A DNA stretch of 64,000 nucleotides from Nymphaea colorata (lineage: Eukaryota > Streptophyta > Magnoliopsida > Nymphaeales > Nymphaeaceae). Positions within the stretch are counted from its first letter, which is position 1; every line of letters begins with the position of its first letter. The translations under genes were made by a program, and so were the position numbers. The notes beneath the pieces were generated by a model. That model made no database searches. It was not told the DNA's origin and saw only the letters and a list, made by a program, of their open reading frames with translations. Of the stretch, positions 42,091 through 53,926 are shown one piece after another. Location of the stretch: the NCBI RefSeq assembly GCF_008831285.2, contig NC_045147.1, positions 11,535,427 through 11,599,426 of the forward strand. The letters are read 5' to 3'.

Positions 42091-44221
42091 ATCTAATTTT
42101 GAATTTTGATTCAAAAATATGGGCATGCAAATAAGTAGTTGTTAAGAGGCTGTTTGACACTAGTAACAAACTGTCATTGTTCAATGAAACTGCCTCAAAA
42201 ATTTGGGTTGATTCATGAAACCCTGTGATATAGTGTTTTGTGAATTTACCTCCAATCTTAAGTAGAATCACCAAACAACAACAATTTGTACGGTCTGCCT
42301 TAAAGATTAAGGTAGATTTATGGACACGTAGTTCTAGTGTTCCATAAATCTACTCTAATTGTTGATGTATATTTATAGAACACTCACATAGTATCCCACC
42401 GATCAAATGGCCCCTAAAAGTACATCTAATTCAAATCCAAACATTGATGTCTTTACCTTAGTGGCCTCAAATCACCTCTACTGTGAAATCTAAAGAGAAA
42501 CAAACACCCCCAAGTTAGTCCATACACTAAAAGCTATAAGCAAAGTATCTTTTCGCCCCTACCCATCAAGTTTTGATATAGTTCACATGCAAGAGATGTG
42601 GCTCCCCACCTTTATTAATCAAATAATAACAAATGATATGTACAAATCAAAACAGCAAAACAAGTTTGGATTTAGTTAATGTCAACAGATGCAACCTACT
42701 CTCAAAATCTTGACCTCCTTGTGTTTGGAGGCTTTAACTGGACCGAATTGGCTAACCCTTAGAATCCTACAACGCCCAAGTTTGTAAAGTGGCCGATGGA
42801 ATACTACTTTGCTAATGCCACCATGGGCAGAACCAGAATTTTTTCTAAGTTTGTAAATTTTGACGCGAGCTGAAATATCATTTTTCAAAATTATTATATA
42901 AGATAAATAAAATTTTCTAAAATTTACATGTACCATTGAAGAACAAGCGACGAAATAAACAGTAAACAATTCACTATTCAATGATGAAATAGACAGTAAA
43001 CAATTCGGCTTTGCGGTTGACAAGTACACCACATTAAAAAAAACTGGTAGGTTTCCATAGCTATAAAGAAAGAACGTATATATGCAATGCCAAGAAGATG
43101 AGATGCTTTTCAGGAATATGCTCATTCATCCTGAATTATTGTCCTCAATTATGAACTACCAAGAACTACGTGGGCAACTTTAAAATAAAAAAAAGCAGAA
43201 GCAATAGAATGATATTGATATCTGATCTAAAGTTTTTTTTTTAAAATTTATTTCTTTAACACTTTATATTTATGGCTTTCTACATACTCAATATCCATAT
43301 ACTTAAAGGAACGTGACATGCTTTAAAAACTGCCAACGAAGCAAGTAGGTTTCGCCTGGTTTATCTATTTTTTCATGAAGCAAGAATTGAATCAGAAAGA
43401 TTCCTGCCAGTTTACAAGCCAGCGGAATTGGATGCAGTTTTCCAACTCTTGATTGAAGCAGGTCTGGAATCCCCAACAAAACCCAAGTGGTGGTGTTCAA
43501 CTTTTTTTCCGGGTATCACGTGGTTCCGTCGGTATACCATGGGCCCGAACCTTGTGAGTGGGCTGGAACCCGGCGGTCGGCATTTGGTCCAGCCGGCCAA
43601 AAGCTGGCACCGCCGCCACCAGCACTGGCCAGGGTAGGTCTTGGCTGGCTGAACCTGGTCCATTTGATAGGCGCTATCAGAAAATTCATTCAATCAAAGT
43701 TAAGTTAACTGGACTCCATCCATCCAACCAATTCATCGACTCATTAACGATTTGCAAATCACAAGTTAAGAGGGTATTGGAAAGCAGAGATTTGAGATCC
43801 ATATACATGTTTGATTCATGGATTTAATGTTAGGGTTCCATGGTAACTCGAAAAAAACGTGATAAATTAAATGACAATTTAAAACAAAACAAACATTTTT
43901 TAAGAAAAATGTTAAAAATGAAAAAAACATGTTTTTAACCCATTGTTAATACATTTTTCACTTTTTTGGTTTTTTTAATATCAAATAGTTTTTTTTCTAT
44001 TTTCTATTTGTTGTAAATCTACTTATTTGATGTTTTTGTTCTTACAATTTTATTTTTTTCTTATTTTAAATTTTTTAAATTTTAAATAATGTAATGTAAT
44101 TTTTTATTTTTTTCAAGTTCATTTTATTATATTAAAGAAAAACCTCACCGTTTAAAACTCCATTCGTTTCAAACTCCATTGATTAGAACTTTACTCATCG
44201 AACTTTAAATCAAAGGTTTTG

Positions 44222-44330
44222 ACAGTGGTGGAAACATATGTGGGCGACTGCCCACATAGCCCATGTAAATTTGGGTCGGCAGGTTATAGATATTTACTTA
44301 TTTGCACATTAGTGGTCCTTTAAAAGTTTT
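44222..44330. mobile_element. Short element, partial copy 2 (inverted relative to 13268-13442)
   Basis: Its reverse complement carries CCACTAATGTGCAAATAAG and GTGGGCAGTCGCCCACAT, and ends TTTCCACCACTGTC. These match the right part of 13268-13442 in the same order. The far half of the element is missing or too diverged. Confidence 0.5.
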
Positions 44331-44424
44331 AATTGTAGATATTAATGCCCCATCGGTTGGGAAGATGGGTAGTCCCCCGAGGAGTGGGGTGTTTTAGTAA
44401 TTTTGCGGATTTAATCCGTTATCC

Positions 44425-44484
44425 GACGTGGCAGACGCGTTCCATGCAGATGGAAGCGTGTGGGCAGCGAGAGCACGCCACGTC
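44425..44484. promoter_or_regulatory. Paired ACGTGGC bZIP-type sites upstream of the VTT gene
   Basis: GACGTGGC lies at 44425-44432 and its inverted form GCCACGTC at 44477-44484. Both contain the ACGTGG core bound by plant bZIP factors. They are about 0.8 kb upstream of the start codon and about 0.3 kb upstream of an AT-rich TATA-like stretch (about 44755-44770). Confidence 0.45.
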
Positions 44485-45278
44485 AGATGATCGTGGGGCG
44501 ATGGGGAGCGCCTTTTTCCCAGCCCCCGGGTTCCGCATTTTCCTGAGAAAACGGGGACCGAAGTTTGCGGCGTGGCCACTTTTTCTGGGGAACCGGAAAA
44601 TCTCTTAGGTCTGGTTTTCCGAGCAAGAGGAATAAAGAGGGCGACGGTGGACCGGCGGTGGCAGGGGAAGGAGCAGATCGACGTCTCAAGTACGATCGTC
44701 GGCGGTTCTCCCTCCCCCCCCCCCAGTTTTTACTTTTCCTACCTTTTTCTCCTTTTAAAATATATTTTTTTCCCAACAAGAAGAGGAGAACGTCTTGTCA
44801 CCTTCTCAGCTACCAGTCTACCCTTTTCCTTTTCGTCTTCTTTTCCTTTCCAAACACTCTCTCTCTACTCCCTTCGAATGCAAGGAAGTCGATTCCGGAA
44901 ATACTCTGTGTAGCTTTCATTTTCCCCATCTTCTTGTTTGGATTGGAAAAATTGGAAGCGAAGAATCGGCAATCGGGGTTCGAAATCTCTCTCTCTCTCT
45001 TATGTTCTCCGCCTTCCGCTGGTTGCAGACAGGGGGAAGGCGAAGAATTTGTTTCTGCTAAGGTTCGTTTCTTTATCAGATAATAGAACTCGGGCTTCGG
45101 GTTTCTTGAAGATCGGTTTGGGTGAATGAAACGAAGGGTCCTCGCAATGCGTAGCTCCTCAACTATAGAGACGTTTTCTCTGCACCGGCTGGATTGGGAG
45201 TTGATTTGCAGCCGGTGACTCGGATATTTTCGCTTGTGAGGGTTACTGGGGAAAATTCTTGGGGTCCTTGCGCCGGAG

Positions 45279-48200
45279 ATGACGTATTCCGTCCAGATTA
45301 AGGACGGTTTGCTGTTGGATACGAAGCTGGAGGTGGAGGATGGAAATGGGGCGTATGTTAGGTTGGGTTATCTGAATGATCCCGAGCCGGAGGCGTTTGG
45401 GAGGCAGGAGAACCAAGCTGCTTTGAAGAAGCCTTGCCGCGCGTGCTGGTGGGTGAAGGTGGTTTTTGTATGCCTCTGCCTGCTGCTGCTAGTTGCTGCT
45501 TTCATCATTTGGGGAGCGCCCTTTCTTATTGAAAAGGTAAAATTTCTTCTCGTAGATAGTCTCGTACTGGACTGATTGTCTTTTTGGCGTGCAATTCATT
45601 TCTCCATGTGCTTACCACAACTTGTGTGGCGGACGTATATATTAATTTTTGGGAGTTAATCTTTTGTTCCCATCTGTGGGCTTTGGATTAGCTATCCTGA
45701 ATTCTGGTAACGTCCGACAGCTGTAACATAAAATTCTCTGAGAACTCCGCAGCATATCCCGTGTTCAAGAATGACCTTTTTCCCTTTCTTGAGTTATTGA
45801 ATTGAAGTTACTTCACCGCCAGGAACGTCGAGCAATGTATGAATTAAAAAAGAAGAAAAACAGACAAAGGCAGAAGTTTCACCCACGTTCTGCCACTCCG
45901 ATGCTCATATTTTAACTTCTCATGGTCATGAACAGTGAATCTAGGCCTTTTCCTTGGAGGTTCTCTACAAAATTAAATTATACTTGCCAGGTACTGGCAA
46001 CCCGGACTCACCTAGGTCTTTCATGGATTTTTCCTTTCTCTGCCTTGTTTCATGTGAACTTTGGAAGTTAAGGTTGGTTCTATACCTAATGCAAACGATC
46101 CTCATTATTTTGCCTTTCCCTTGTTGATATCAGAAGCATAACCTAATTTGTATTTCTGCACTTTTGTGTTTAAGTTTTTCCTACAAATAACTGTAAAATT
46201 CTCCATTCTTTGAGTTCGGTGCATGTGGTCGTTGAAAATGTTCTTGTCATATGGAAGTTTTGTTGCCAGAGCCGGTAATGGGTTTGGAAGTTACAAGAGG
46301 ACTATTTTTCCAATGACTGATGCTCAGTATATCTTTTTTCAAGTGCACTGGAAGTAGTTTCTAAACTTAGTAAATACTGCTGCTATATAACCATGAACTA
46401 GAATTGGGAAGGGACGTTCGATGTTTGAACATGGGATGCTGCTTTTCTTTTGATCTCTACCTTGCACTTCTTTATCCTTGCAATCTAGTATTTTCTAATG
46501 TCGCATGAATTATATTCTTTCGAGTTTGTAAGTGCTTATTGTAATATCATTTTACCTTGTGTTATTATAGGTTGTTATTCCAACCTTGGACTGGGAGATG
46601 GCCACTTTTAGTACGCCTGTTCTTGGACTCTTGCTTTTTGCTTGTATGGCAGTATTTCCTGCTATCGTACTGCCATCAGCACCTTGCATGTGGTTAGCAG
46701 GGATTACTTTTGGTTATGGATATGGATTTTTGCTAATCATGGCAGGGACAAGCTTGGGAATGTCTTTGCCATACTTCATTGGTTCTCTCTTTCATGAAAA
46801 AATACATGTGAGTCCTGATTTATGACCAAATTTATGCCAAATATTGCAGTATGAGTTTGTCAGATACGTTATTTTCTGGGGCCTCAGTGAAGAATTAATT
46901 TTTTTTGATACAGAGATGGCTCGAAAGATGGCCGAAGAAGGCTGCTATTATTAGATTAGCAGGGGAAGGGAGCTGGTTTCATCAGTTTCGAACTGTCACT
47001 CTGCTTAGAATCTCCCCTTTTCCTTACATCGTGTTCAACTATGCAGTTGTTGCAACTAATGTCAAATATGGCCCATACATATGTGGATCATTAGTAGGAA
47101 TGGTGCCAGAAGCTTTTATCACGATCTACAGGTTAGTTTTCTTACAGTCTTCATATAAAGGTGGTTCTTATAACTGAAAGTCATTTTCCTTCTTACTCTT
47201 TGCATTCATATCATGTCCTTAATGAAAACTATGATACTGCTTGTTTGCATGTGTATCTGTTCATGCATTCAGTTTTTTCACACAAAAGAAGGTTACTCTT
47301 ATAGTCGAGTTTGGTGTGGACAAGCATTGACCGAGAATGTTATTGGTCCCTTGAGAGCTGGAGAATGTTATTGGGAACAATTTTTTTATTAGATCTGGAT
47401 TTGGTGGGTCTCCCATAAAGCTTTCGCTTCCCCATGACCAAAATAGCATGATATGCCGTTATTCAGGACCTCCCAAAACAGTTATATTTGCCATTCGGAA
47501 ACTGGAAATGACAGGTAACGACCACCTGATATCGTCCTGCTAGCCAACTGGTGATTTTCCCAATTTCGTTTATTTCCACTCCCTAGGAAGAAAACGAGGC
47601 TCGTCTAGGAATTTAATATTCATGTTCTAAGTTTTCTAAGTTCAACTGATCACCGATGCATTCTATTCATTTTAACTGGTTTAACATGCGAGCTACATGG
47701 CCATGTTGATTTTGATTGGTCGATCAACTTGCTTTTGGGCACTGCCCTTCAAGTTTCTCACAGCAGCTGGTGGTGGCACAATCGGATTTTCTAACTATCG
47801 AGTAGAATTCTAGAAAATATGCCTCTAACGAAGATATTTGACCAATATGTTTGAATAATGTTTTACAACTTACAATGTTAAAGAGCTGTTAATAAGCTTA
47901 ATGGATCACCTTTTTTCCCAAAACTCTGATAATTTCAGCGAAGCTCCTCTCATAATACATTCTTGACCAAGTGGTATTGTTAGTATTGGAAATGTGGGCA
48001 GTGGCAGGCTATTCTTTCCTTTAGTAAACTTGTCTAGCAGTAGCAGGGGCTACTTTAATTTCTAAACATCTATGTTAATGTGACTTTTTATACAAAAACG
48101 ATTTCTTCCTAGGAATTTGACAAATCCCCTCAAATTGATAGCAAAATGTTTCTCGTGCTGCCAATCTGAGTCAGTTTAGGAAGTTTACACATAAACGCCG

Positions 48201-50339
48201 ACAGGAAGATGGAAATTATTAAGTTTGAAACAATGTCCGACAGACTCAACTGGATCTCGTGATGTTTTGGACCAGTTCAAACCAATATGTACAGTAGTCT
48301 TCCTGATCTTCTTCTGGCATGAAATTAATTAGGCCTTCAACATCTGAACAAGTTGATATCTAGACCTTCTTTCTTAAAATCTGAGCATTGAGATGTATTC
48401 TCTGCGGATGGATTATATTAATGAGAAACATGTGAAAAATGTCTATGAATTTTTCAAGAAACTGATTACTTTATTAATGTATATAATATTGCCAGCCCTG
48501 AAGGCCTCATAATGCAGAATTACGAGATCCAGCTGTCTCATGGGCAATTAATCATCATTATATACACCTTGACTTTGACTGCTGAAACTCAGTTATCTCT
48601 TTACAGATATTCATATTCTTCAACAGAAAAACGATTTGCCTTTTAATATTTGGTTACAACTATTCTCCAAAAGAATACTTTATCCTATTTATGCCTTTTG
48701 AAATCATTACTTGGAATTGTTTTTCTGAAATATAAGTCATACTGAGTGACTTTTGAGTCTTAGCATCTAAGGATGGAATGTGCAGAAGGCAGGTCGTCTA
48801 GTAAAAGTTTTCTTATAGGTGATCTCCAACTGCTGAGTTGGCTCTGCTATTTTATTTAATTAGATTGGTGTAATTTCTCTGGATTTTCACATTTTTTACG
48901 ACAGTGGAACAGCTTAGCTGCTTTGGGGTTGAAACCAGCCATCTTGTCGTGAGTTAAAAATGAGACCGTTGGTTTCAGACATTCTGAGCAAAGCCACCTA
49001 TGACGATGCGACTCGATTTATTTATTGAACTCATTATCCTAAGGTTGAGTCTGTCACTTTACAGAATTAAAAGCGAAGTCACAGGTTCTCAATTCTCATG
49101 CTCGTGCTGGTAGTAAGCTTTGAGAGTTTACCAAGACAATTTGGCGTGGGGGGCTTACCGAAAATAGTAGTGCTCTAAAATACCGACAAGAAAGAGAAAA
49201 AGATAATTGAAAAAAAGGAGCTTTCTGCTGTCACTTTGTCATTATGTATTCTTGGTAATTCATGAACGTTGAAGTTGATTGGTTACCGTTACAATTTGCC
49301 TACTTTTGCTGTTTTATCTGCCGTGAACTCATTCGTGCACTGTTTTAGAGGCTGGACGCCTTACTGCATATGCTGTGCTCCACATATTTGGTGGTTTCGA
49401 GGCTTTCGATCGTCTCTGTAGTGGCCGAGAGACTGGTCGGAGTGATTCATAATTCCTAACTTGCCTAGTGGGTCAACCAAGTTCTATTTACTCAACCACA
49501 ACCTCTCACGGCCAACCTTTCCCATACCTGTCAGTCGAGTTTGCCTTTCAGCCCATTGAATTACAACCAAGTTTCACTTTGTGTATTCTATCGCATTGTT
49601 CATTTAGTTCACTTCTGATTGATGATAGGAAAGTGCCATTTCTACCAGCCTTGCATTAGAAGCTCTTTCGGATAATGACAAAAGGTGATCTGCCTAAAAA
49701 TGCCCTTTCTCAATATTTTAATGCAAAAATGGTTTGGAGTTGCAAGTACATCCTCTCGTGAGTGGCGCTGAATTTGATGTTAGAATTGTTACTCTCACAA
49801 GTGTTTCGGCTTGATTATTGCTCCCAAATAACAGGGATTGTTAAGAAACCCCAACTCCCTGCCTTCAAACAGCTGATGTTTGAAAAACCACTGCCCACCT
49901 CCAAGTCAAGACCCTGAAAGGAAGCTTGCACATCCTTGTGACGACCCAAAATTTGCATGCCTTGTTCTCGATTAGAGATATTCTGGAAGTAAGACAAAAG
50001 CCCTTCCTTTGATGAAAAGGTTTCTCCTGAGGGAGTGGATGGCCCGTTGTGTGGACTGGTTGGTTTGATGTTTGTGAACCATATGTATGTTTGGTAAAGT
50101 AGCAGAACAGGACCACTTGGGGAAGGTTCCTTTCTGATAAGGTGTTGTTTTCATTGTGCAGCGGCATTCTTATAAGAAGCCTGGCCGATGCATCTCATGA
50201 TCGGCGGTTCCTTTCGCCACAGCAGATCCTCTACAACTCGCTAGGCATCTGCGCTGCAATTGCTGCCACCGTCGCCGTGACCTTCTACTCCAAGAGGGCT
50301 CTCCAAACCCTTCAATCCGAAGAAGACGTCCTGGCATGA
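45279..50339 (+). CDS. VTT/DedA (SNARE-associated Golgi) family membrane protein
   Basis: Four exons join in frame: 45279-45536, 46571-46807, 46914-47131 and 50162-50339, giving 296 residues. The third intron is about 3.0 kb. An acidic cytosolic N-terminus with the family word YVRL comes first, then a membrane segment near residues 57-80. The VTT core follows: [20 protein letters not shown], then SLPYFIGS, then [20 protein letters not shown] and [11 protein letters not shown]. The C-terminus has another membrane helix (about 260-280). The protein resembles Arabidopsis At1g71940-type proteins. Family knowledge: VTT proteins (TMEM41/VMP1, Tvp38, DedA) are ER or Golgi membrane proteins, and some scramble lipids. 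Here the localisation is inferred. The start is the first in-frame ATG after a long leader; an alternative is Met at 46586, but that would drop exon 1 and its conserved word. Confidence 0.9.
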
Positions 50340-52633
50340 TGCCAAAGGAAGTGTGGGGGACAACCCACAGGGTGGGGGACAACCCAGATAGGTCCAGTGG
50401 GTTAGTTTGGTTTTGGCCACGGGAACGTCTTTCACTGTGGATGGTGGAGGTGGGGACGGCAAAATGTACATGAACATTCATTATAGGTGGGCAAGAAATC
50501 GCAGCTTCACATGCTTACTCTTTTTGTCTTTTCAAATGTTTTCTATAATTTTTTTTTTAAATGCCTGGGTGGCGTGATATTTGTAAATTTGACTGAAACT
50601 CAGTGATTTAATGTTGAATGAAAATTGGTTGACCGGGCAGCATTGTTATTTTGGATCTGTCAATTATCTATTTTTCTTTTCGAGAAATAAAGCTGGTGTT
50701 GGTGATCACGGAGTCAGCATTGATGGTGTCATTAAAGAAATGTCGGCAAGGCACTGCCCATGAATCGAATGCTCGGGCAAGGATAATAAATTGTTGACAT
50801 ATATTCCGAAGGTAGACGTTGTGGCCAGTCGCCATTAATGAAAAAGAGGGGCCTTTGTGCGGCTAAGCGCTCTCACCAAGACCATTGTCTGAGTTGCAAG
50901 TCAATTTGGGGATTGTACCTCTATTAATTTCACGATCCCGTTATGAGCCTCCCGTTCAACAGTTTCATCGTCTGGTTTAGCTGCTGCTGCTTTTTTGCGT
51001 TCATTATCTGATTTAGCTGCCACTTTTCTGCTTTTGAGTGAGTCTTCAAATTGGCTGAGATGTTTTCGTAATTAATGAGATAGGTGGGTTGTCTTGGTCA
51101 TATCGAATCATCCGATATGTGCCTCGATCTCTTTTGTCCAAAAGCCTTTATGGTCTACGGGGATTCGATTATCTTGCTTGCCGTAGAGATGCCGACGTAA
51201 GGCATCCTGATTGTCTGCAGGAGACGCGGGGGTCTGAATACTTGAAAGGACTGCTGAATGCTGAAGCAAAACCAGGCCAGCCTTGCTCCTGTAATTTCGC
51301 CCATCAAAATATGGGGAGCTTTTCCCCCTTTTTCAGCCTCCGGCTGCAGACCACCACGATTGATCTCTCCAATCTTTGTTAGGATGAGGAAAAGCCCATG
51401 CTTTGGTCAACTAAGAAGGAAAGCTGTCCTGCTGGTACCTGTATCCTGGGGCAGTCCACGCATCTTTCTGTACTCTGCGTTACGCTAGTAAAACACTGCA
51501 GCTGAACTTGTCTCATAAAACATGCATAAAAATATGAGAAGGGTTGGAAGCCTGGCCCAAGATTTCATCTCTTTTGGCAAAATCTTGTGGGTTCTGCCCA
51601 AACCCACCTTGCCTACAGAAGAAGGGGAAAAAGAAAAGTACAATGCAGAAGCGAATGTCATATACTTCTCGTATCATATTTTTGTACAAATTCAACCTTG
51701 GCAAACAACAGTTTTTCCAAGCATTTCTTCAATGAAAAAAGATAAAATTGGAGTGCTTACCAGTTTGAAGGAGAGGAAGACTTTCCTGTTGGCAAGAAAA
51801 AGAGTTCATGAAGTTTTTTGTCTGAAACAAGGCATGGCAAATCAACATCCAAAAACAAGAATGCCAACCTAAAGCACTGCTTTAATTTTGACGTCTCCCA
51901 TCTAAGCAAGAGGTCTTGGACTATTCGCTGGCAACTAGCTTGCAAAACAATGGGGGCCATGACAGCAGGGATGGGTGGTCCCTCTCTCTTGATTTGCAGC
52001 CTCTTAAGCAGAAGAGGGGAAAGAACTGTGACAAATTAGGGCACACATATACATGGGGTGGTGGTGCTAACGGGCATTTGCTTCCCATGGTTAAAAGAAA
52101 AGATCAGAAAACAAAAAAGGTGCAGGCAGGAGGACAAAAGCAAGGCTGTTGCACTCAGTCGAGTCAACAGAGATGCTTAGACCCGAGTGAAGTTAACCAG
52201 AGAGACAGAACTCTTGTGCGATTGACCGACTCCCCAGGAGTGCAGAAATCAAGAGCCCGTCTTTGTTTCGCTTTTATGCCAAAAAGAAGGCTGCGTAACC
52301 CCAGAAGGGTTCGGGAGCTGAGGTGAGATGTATTTCTTCTTAGATTATTAAATTACTATCTAATCATAGTGTTTAGCAACCGTTTGGACATTGAAGGTCG
52401 AGTACTGTTCTTGGCTTGGATGTAAGCACGCTTTACTCCGATTTGTTGATGGTACAAGAATTTAAGGCTGAGGGTTCCTTCTTATTTGGGTCTAAACAAA
52501 AATGGTTGTGTGAATCGAGGAGGAGGGGGTTGCTGTGGGGGAAGGAGATTGAAGACCTCAAATATTTAATGAGCGGGGAAGGGAGAGTAAATGGTGGGAG
52601 AAGCCAGGTGGGGAGGAGGGAAGGGAGGGGGAG
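50340..52633. other. 3' flank of the VTT gene and intergenic sequence
   Basis: A poly(A) signal AATAAA lies at 50686-50691, about 350 bases after the VTT stop codon. Beyond it, overlapping frames such as 51089-51382, 51522-51872 and 51916-52326 (plus) show no domain, and I do not call them genes. Confidence 0.45.
50686..50691 (+). terminator. Poly(A) signal of the VTT gene
   Basis: AATAAA lies about 350 bases downstream of the stop codon, after T-rich sequence. Nothing else near it needs such a signal. Confidence 0.5.
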
Positions 52634-52665
52634 CACGTGCTTCTCACACACTGCCATTAATAAAA
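52634..52665 (+). promoter_or_regulatory. G-box and TATA-like core of the LRR receptor kinase gene
   Basis: A perfect G-box CACGTG lies at 52634-52639. ATTAATAAAAT lies about 20 bases further on (about 52656-52666). A strongly CT-rich leader begins near 52710. Order and spacing suit a plant core promoter with a leader of about 1.2 kb. Confidence 0.4.
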
Positions 52666-53462
52666 TTACTTCACTGAAACGGCATTGTCTTCTCCTCTGA
52701 GCTCCATCTACTCTCTCTCTCTCTCTCTGTGCATTTCCTGGCTTCTGCAGCACGCTTTGGGATTCTCCGAGGCCCTTTCTCTCTTCTCTCTTCCCCTTTC
52801 TCTCTCTTTCTGTTGTCTCTCTGCGCGTAGGACTTACTGTTGAGAAAGAGGTAAGGAGGGAGGCTGGGAGAGAGGGAGAGGGGAAGACGCGTTTTTTCCT
52901 TCGTTTTCGTCTGCGCTGGACGGACACTATCTTGATTCCATCGAGGCAAAGAATTGTTGGGTTTTGGGAAGATTCCTGAGATAAGCAGCACAGTGTTTCT
53001 GGGGTAAGATCTTGGCGAGAAGAGCTCTTTGCGGGGGATCCCAAGGCGTGATCCTACGTGAACTCGGGCCCCAGGATTTTGTTCCGTTGCTCAGTGAGTG
53101 AGTGAGAGAGAGAGTGACAGAGGGAGGTTGGAGATAGCTCAACGGTGAAAAATTAGTTCCTACCGGTGTGATCTCGAGGACAAGAGGAGACGCCATGGTG
53201 GTGGAGTAACGTTTCCAACGGAAAAGATTCGAGAGATTCAAGCGAATTTCGTGGTTTGTTTCCTCCTTTTTCTTGCCTCTTGATTTCTTGAGGGGCTGCA
53301 AAAGTCGCCGGCTTTGTTTCTTCGTCGTTTGGATTTCCGGCGTCTCCACACGTCCGGATCAAGCGAAGCGAAGCTGCCCAACTCATTGTTTCTACCATTT
53401 GCTAAAGGAGAAACGGCGATTAGAGCTCAGAGAGTGTTGCCCACAAGCAGCGTCTTCTCATG

Positions 53463-53753
53463 GTAAGATATAAAGCTGTGTATTTCTATAAAACGGAGTG
53501 CTTCAATGGCGTTCCTAGTTTCTTTTTCTTTTTTGACTTCTGAGAGTGTGTATCCCATTGATCGTAGTGAGAATGCATGCTCTCTACCAGTATGGCATTT
53601 AGAGGAAGCATTTAAATGCTAAATTCTTCGAGTTCGAACGAATAGCGGAAGTAAATCAGAGTTCTGCTTTCTCAGAATATCTCAGACACTTTGTTCTACT
53701 CGATTTCTGAAACATTTCACGACATGAACGCGTGAGCTCTTTAATCCCTACAG
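53463..53753 (+). other. Possible intron in the 5' leader of the LRR receptor kinase
   Basis: A donor GTAAGA lies at 53463, directly after a CATG. A pyrimidine-flanked acceptor CCCTACAG ends at 53753. Removing these 291 bases leaves the leader connected to the start codon at 53927. The inference rests only on splice consensus. Confidence 0.35.
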
Positions 53754-53926
53754 GAAGAGTCGTCCAACTAGTTCGTTACAAGGTGGAAATCTAGTTTTGG
53801 AGTCTAACGAGGAACTTGTGATCTCCCTAGCTGTCGGGAGTGGAAGTGAAGGCATTCAACAGAAAAAAGGGCAAATCGAGGTTGACGGTGAAAGGATGGG
53901 AAAATCGAGTGGATTAAGTCGAATTC

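Larger units (their letters stand above)
38941..44340. other. Gene-poor repeat region
   Basis: No gene is visible. Contents include the perfect 34-base duplication at 39475-39542, a GGGCTCGGGCCCGA-type repeat at about 40330-40620 with an AT-rich core, copy 2 of the dispersed repeat at 41780-42090, a duplicated CAGTAAACAATTC segment at 42949-43006, and an element copy at 44222-44330. Predicted frames such as 40737-40994 plus and 42682-43125 minus fall inside repeats and carry no motif. Confidence 0.5.

Noticed and set aside
42682-43125. 147-residue minus-strand frame
   Set aside because: It lies across a decayed repeat with a tandem duplication and has no recognisable domain.
51916-52326. 136-residue plus-strand frame
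   Set aside because: Low-complexity basic composition, no domain; lies just upstream of the receptor kinase promoter.
52433-53349. Minus-strand frames of 203 and 140 residues
   Set aside because: Antisense of the CT-rich leader of the receptor kinase; Ser/Arg/Glu runs reflect the microsatellite.
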